In this document: one piece after another, positions 6,221 to 8,312 of the stretch
Layout of the letters: each line of letters starts with the position of its first letter
Position numbering within the stretch: position 1 is the first letter of the stretch
DNA from: Clostridiales bacterium
GTDB taxonomy: Bacteria; Bacillota; Desulfitobacteriia; Desulfitobacteriales; Desulfitobacteriaceae
NCBI GenBank assembly: GCA_027357125.1
Contig: DAHVVW010000071.1
Coordinates: 1 to 8,312 of the forward strand
Reading direction: 5' to 3'
Length of the DNA: 8,312 nt
Notes under the pieces: model-generated
Seen by the model: the letters and a program-made list of their open reading frames with translations, nothing else
Databases searched by the model: none
What the model was told of the DNA's origin: nothing
Translations under genes and position numbers: made by a program

Positions 6221-6250
6221 AGTGGGGTAAAGTGGGGCAAAGTGGGGCAA
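6221..6250 (+). promoter_or_regulatory. Predicted MraZ operator: three tandem decamers AGTGGGGYAA
   Basis: AGTGGGGTAA, AGTGGGGCAA and AGTGGGGCAA follow each other without a gap at 6221-6230, 6231-6240 and 6241-6250. MraZ is known to bind direct TGGG-type repeats, one helical turn apart, upstream of its own operon; the TGGGG cores here are exactly ten bases apart. They lie 26 bases before the mraZ start. Autoregulation of mraZ-rsmH-ftsL-pbp is the natural reading. Confidence 0.8.
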
Positions 6251-6259
6251 ATAGGTGCC

Positions 6260-6269
6260 GGGGTGGTGA
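6260..6269 (+). promoter_or_regulatory. Ribosome binding site deciding the GTG start of mraZ
   Basis: GGGGTGGTGA ends six bases before GTG 6276. The alternative ATG at 6282 would be 12 bases away and would lose the conserved MFMGEY start. Confidence 0.65.
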
Positions 6270-6275
6270 ACAACA

Positions 6276-6707
6276 GTGTTCATGGGAGAGTATCTCCATA
6301 CAATTGACGGAAAAGGGCGGCTGATCATGCCCGCCAAATACCGGGAAGCCTTGGGTGAGACGTTTATCGCCACCAAAGGCTTGGATCACTGTTTGTTTGT
6401 GTACCCGCCCGCTGAATGGCAAGTTCTCGAACAGAAGCTAAAAACCTTGCCTTTTACCCAGCCTGATGTCCGGGCTTTTGTCCGGTTCTTCTTTTCCGGG
6501 GCCACAGAATGCGAAGTGGACAAGCAGGGGAGGATTCTCTTGCCTGCCAACTTGCGTGAATATGCACAATTGGAGAAAGATGTTGTGCTGGTGGGGGTGT
6601 CTACCAGGGTGGAGATTTGGAGCCAGGCACTTTGGGCAAACTACTCTGGCCAGGCTGAAGAGCTTTATACCAGTGCTGCTGAATCCCTGGTCAACCTCGG
6701 AATTTAA
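6276..6707 (+). CDS. mraZ: Transcriptional regulator MraZ
   Basis: The 143-residue product has two SpoVT/AbrB-like DNA-binding halves. The first covers about residues 5-50 with the DxxGR loop DGKGRLIMP (11-19); the second covers about 76-120 with DKQGRILLP (82-90). Between them lies the strongly conserved [17 protein letters not shown] (66-82). Length and the beginning [11 protein letters not shown] closely resemble Bacillus MraZ, which supports GTG 6276. MraZ forms ring-shaped oligomers and binds repeats upstream of its own operon; matching repeats lie at 6221-6250. It is the first gene of the dcw cluster, and rsmH begins 15 bases after its stop. Confidence 0.96.
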   Translation: MFMGEYLHTIDGKGRLIMPAKYREALGETFIATKGLDHCLFVYPPAEWQVLEQKLKTLPFTQPDVRAFVRFFFSGATECEVDKQGRILLPANLREYAQLEKDVVLVGVSTRVEIWSQALWANYSGQAEELYTSAAESLVNLGI

Positions 6708-6714
6708 GAAGGGA
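6706..6714 (+). promoter_or_regulatory. Ribosome binding site of rsmH overlapping the mraZ stop
   Basis: AAGAAGGGA starts within the TAA stop of mraZ and ends eight bases before TTG 6723, favouring that TTG as the rsmH start and suggesting translational coupling. Confidence 0.6.
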
Positions 6715-6722
6715 CGATTAGT

Positions 6723-7655
6723 TTGGAGTTCAAACATTTGACCGTGTTACTTGCACAGAGCATTGATTATCTGGTTACAGATGATGCTGGGACGTATGTA
6801 GACTGCACTCTGGGTGGGGCCGGACACAGCAGCTTGCTCTTAAGCAAGCTTGGGCCCGGAGGAAGGCTGATTGCTTTCGATCAGGATCCTGTAGCAGTAA
6901 AGCATGCCCAAACTATGTTTGCTCAGGATAACAGGGTGCAGATTATCAAGCGCAATTTTGTGCACCTGGAAGAGACCTTAAAAGAACTGGAAGTTCTGCC
7001 TGTTAGCGGAATTCTCTTTGATCTGGGAGTCTCATCCCCACAGTTGGATGAGGCTGAGCGGGGGTTTAGTTATATGCAGGATGCCCCGCTAGATATGCGT
7101 ATGGACCCCAGCCAGACCCTGACTGCTCAGGAAATCGTTAATAAATGGAGTGCTCAGGAGCTAGAGCGTATAATCCGGGAATATGGAGAGGAAAAATGGG
7201 CCCGCAGAATCGTGGAGTTTATCGTCAACAGGCGGGCCCAATCTTGGCTTGAGCGTACGGGAGAATTAGTCGAAGTCATCAAAAACGCAATTCCGGCGGG
7301 GGCGCGGCGGGAGGGTCCTCATCCTGCCAAGCGGACGTTTCAGGCCTTGCGGATTGCGGTAAATGATGAGCTGGGCGTGCTCGACCGGGTGTTGGACCAG
7401 GCTTTGAACTGCCTGGATGCCGGTGGACGAGTGGGAGTCATTACTTTCCATTCGCTCGAAGATCGCCTGGTCAAACAAAGAATGCAATCTTGGTTGGGGC
7501 GGTGCACTTGTCCCCCTGATTTTCCGATTTGCCGCTGCGGTGCCAAACCTAAGGCCCGCCTAATCACGCGCAAACCTGTCCTGCCTTCGGTGCAGGAAGT
7601 TGAGCATAATCCGCGATCACGCAGCGCCAAGCTGAGAGTAGCTGAGAAATTGTGA
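6723..7655 (+). CDS. rsmH: 16S rRNA (cytosine-1402 N4)-methyltransferase RsmH
   Basis: The 310-residue product (formerly MraW) methylates N4 of C1402 in the decoding centre of 16S rRNA, using S-adenosylmethionine. Visible motifs in order are FKHLTVLL (3-10), the SAM-binding VDCTLGGAGHS (26-36), IAFDQD (50-55), the family signature ILFDLGVSSPQLD (97-109) with PLDMRMD (122-128), HPAKRTFQALRIAVNDEL (200-217), VITFHSLEDR (239-248) and LITRKP (280-285), ending in RSRSAKLRVAEK. A four-cysteine cluster, CTC (261-263) and CRC (270-272), lies in the C-terminal region; similar cysteine pairs occur in clostridial homologues and could hold zinc. The start is TTG 6723, since no ATG or GTG lies nearby and the HxTVLL motif must begin within the first ten residues. 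ftsL starts 38 bases after the stop. Confidence 0.96.
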   Translation: MEFKHLTVLLAQSIDYLVTDDAGTYVDCTLGGAGHSSLLLSKLGPGGRLIAFDQDPVAVKHAQTMFAQDNRVQIIKRNFVHLEETLKELEVLPVSGILFDLGVSSPQLDEAERGFSYMQDAPLDMRMDPSQTLTAQEIVNKWSAQELERIIREYGEEKWARRIVEFIVNRRAQSWLERTGELVEVIKNAIPAGARREGPHPAKRTFQALRIAVNDELGVLDRVLDQALNCLDAGGRVGVITFHSLEDRLVKQRMQSWLGRCTCPPDFPICRCGAKPKARLITRKPVLPSVQEVEHNPRSRSAKLRVAEKL

Positions 7656-7676
7656 TTTGATAGAAGTCTAAACGCT

Positions 7677-7687
7677 AAGGAGGGGGA
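7677..7687 (+). promoter_or_regulatory. Ribosome binding site of ftsL
   Basis: AAGGAGGGGGA, close to the full anti-Shine-Dalgarno complement, ends six bases before TTG 7694. It supports that TTG over the GTG at 7700. Confidence 0.65.
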
Positions 7688-7693
7688 ATACCT

Positions 7694-8170
7694 TTGATAG
7701 TGGCGCAGGAAAAGATCCAATGGCAAGAACCGTTAGAAAGCAGACCCCGGAAACGGAAAATCTCCCCCACAAAGAAAAACCACGTCATACTTAAGTGGGC
7801 ACTGGTCTTAGCGGTGATTACTGCGGTAGCAGGTTCGATCGGAGCCATGACTGTTCAGCTTACGGTGGCGAAAGGAGCGCAAGCGCGGGCTTTAGAGAAG
7901 GAGATTGCCGGAATAAAGGTGGAAAATGATCTCCTCCAGCTTGAAGTGGATAAGCTGCGCTCAGTTAACCGCATTGAAAGTGCCGCTTTGGCGATGGGGA
8001 TGGAGAAACCGGCGGGGACGGTGTATGTGTCTGGAAATCTACCTGCCGTCAAGAATGATAACGGGGCCCCAGCTACTCAAAATGCCGCTAATTCTCCTTC
8101 GACCAAAACTTCTGCCCTCAAGCAAGCATCTCAGCTTTTTACGGGCTTTTTTGCTTCGACCCAACGTTAG
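7694..8170 (+). CDS. ftsL: Cell division protein FtsL (FtsL/DivIC-type, single-pass)
   Basis: The 158-residue product has the FtsL layout: a basic cytoplasmic tail (residues 1-33, with RPRKRK), one membrane segment (about 34-56, ALVLAVITAVAGSIGAM), a heptad-like coiled coil (about 62-90, LEKEIAGIKVENDLLQLEV) and the short RIESAALAMGMEKP (93-106), which matches the conserved end of the FtsL/DivIC coiled coil. The tail after about residue 113 is low-complexity, rich in Ala, Ser, Thr and Asn, and probably unstructured outside the membrane. FtsL works with FtsB/DivIC and FtsQ/DivIB to activate septal FtsW and FtsI. The family is poorly conserved, so the call rests on layout and on position between rsmH and a penicillin-binding protein gene. 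The TTG start is chosen from the strong ribosome site. Confidence 0.88.
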   Translation: MIVAQEKIQWQEPLESRPRKRKISPTKKNHVILKWALVLAVITAVAGSIGAMTVQLTVAKGAQARALEKEIAGIKVENDLLQLEVDKLRSVNRIESAALAMGMEKPAGTVYVSGNLPAVKNDNGAPATQNAANSPSTKTSALKQASQLFTGFFASTQR

Positions 8171-8205
8171 AAGAGAGGCGTTTTGTGTACGCTAGCCCCG
8201 ATAGC

Positions 8206-8215
8206 AGGGGGGGGA
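8206..8215 (+). promoter_or_regulatory. Ribosome binding site of the PBP gene, built on a run of eight G
   Basis: AGGGGGGGGA precedes ATG 8219 by three bases, with the effective core probably at its left end. CCCC at 8196-8199 could pair with part of the G run across a seven-base loop, which might mask the site. Confidence 0.45.
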
Positions 8216-8218
8216 CGG

Positions 8219-8312
8219 ATGAGTCCGTTCGTTTTAATGCGTAAGCGAATCGCCTTTCTTTTTTTCTGTGTCAGCGCTTTTTTGCTCGTGCTGATTATAC
8301 GGTTGGCAGTTG
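8219..8312 (+). CDS. Class B penicillin-binding protein (FtsI/SpoVD type), N-terminus only
   Basis: Only 31 codons are present before the window ends. They read MSPFVLMRKRIAF and then a hydrophobic stretch ending in LLVLIIRLAV: a short basic cytoplasmic start and a membrane anchor, as in FtsI/PbpB and SpoVD transpeptidases, which cross-link septal or spore-cortex peptidoglycan. The position directly after ftsL in the dcw cluster supports this strongly. Division and sporulation versions cannot be told apart here because the PASTA and transpeptidase regions lie outside the window. ATG 8237 is a possible but less likely start. Confidence 0.75.
   Translation, partial: MSPFVLMRKRIAFLFFCVSAFLLVLIIRLAV

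Overview
The window looks like chromosomal DNA of an anaerobic, Gram-positive, probably spore-forming Clostridia member. The Desulfitobacterium/Desulfosporosinus group is my best guess, inferred from gene content and not from any database comparison. Pointers are a Bacillus-like MraZ followed directly by rsmH, ftsL and a penicillin-binding protein gene, a clostridial-style RsmH with a CxC/CxC cysteine cluster, a DUF1858 redox-disulfide protein, strong purine-rich ribosome binding sites and frequent TTG/GTG starts.

Layout. Bases 1-699 (minus strand) hold the 5' part of a methyl-accepting chemotaxis protein gene that starts with TTG and runs off the window. A 363-base AT-rich divergent intergenic region (700-1062) carries a perfect 12-bp palindrome and three 11-bp direct repeats. 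On the plus strand follow: a 699-residue membrane protein whose outside part is a truncated, catalytically degenerate glycoside hydrolase family 2 fold (1063-3162); a MetE-like methyltransferase containing only the catalytic domain (3215-4312); a 69-residue DUF1858 protein (4378-4587) with its own predicted promoter and a strong terminator; a complete dihydrolipoamide dehydrogenase (4684-6072) with its own terminator; and the start of the division/cell-wall (dcw) cluster, mraZ (6276-6707), rsmH (6723-7655), ftsL (7694-8170) and the first 31 codons of a class B penicillin-binding protein (8219 to the window end).

How the parts work together. The dcw genes form one tight run (gaps of 15, 38 and 48 bases). 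Three perfectly phased decamers, AGTGGGGYAA, lie at 6221-6250 just upstream of mraZ and fit the TGGG-type repeats that MraZ binds, so the operon is very probably autoregulated by MraZ. The MetE-like, DUF1858 and Lpd genes all concern one-carbon or thiol/disulfide chemistry, but promoters and terminators split them into separate transcripts, and no lipoyl-dependent complex genes accompany lpd here. The most unusual gene is the membrane-bound GH2-like protein: the fold landmarks are easy to read, but the acid/base Asn-Glu pair is replaced by Lys-Gly and the second half of the barrel is replaced by a hydrophobic multi-pass domain. It is probably a sugar-binding or sensing pseudoenzyme, not a hydrolase. 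No rRNA, tRNA, CRISPR array, insertion sequence or phage gene was seen.
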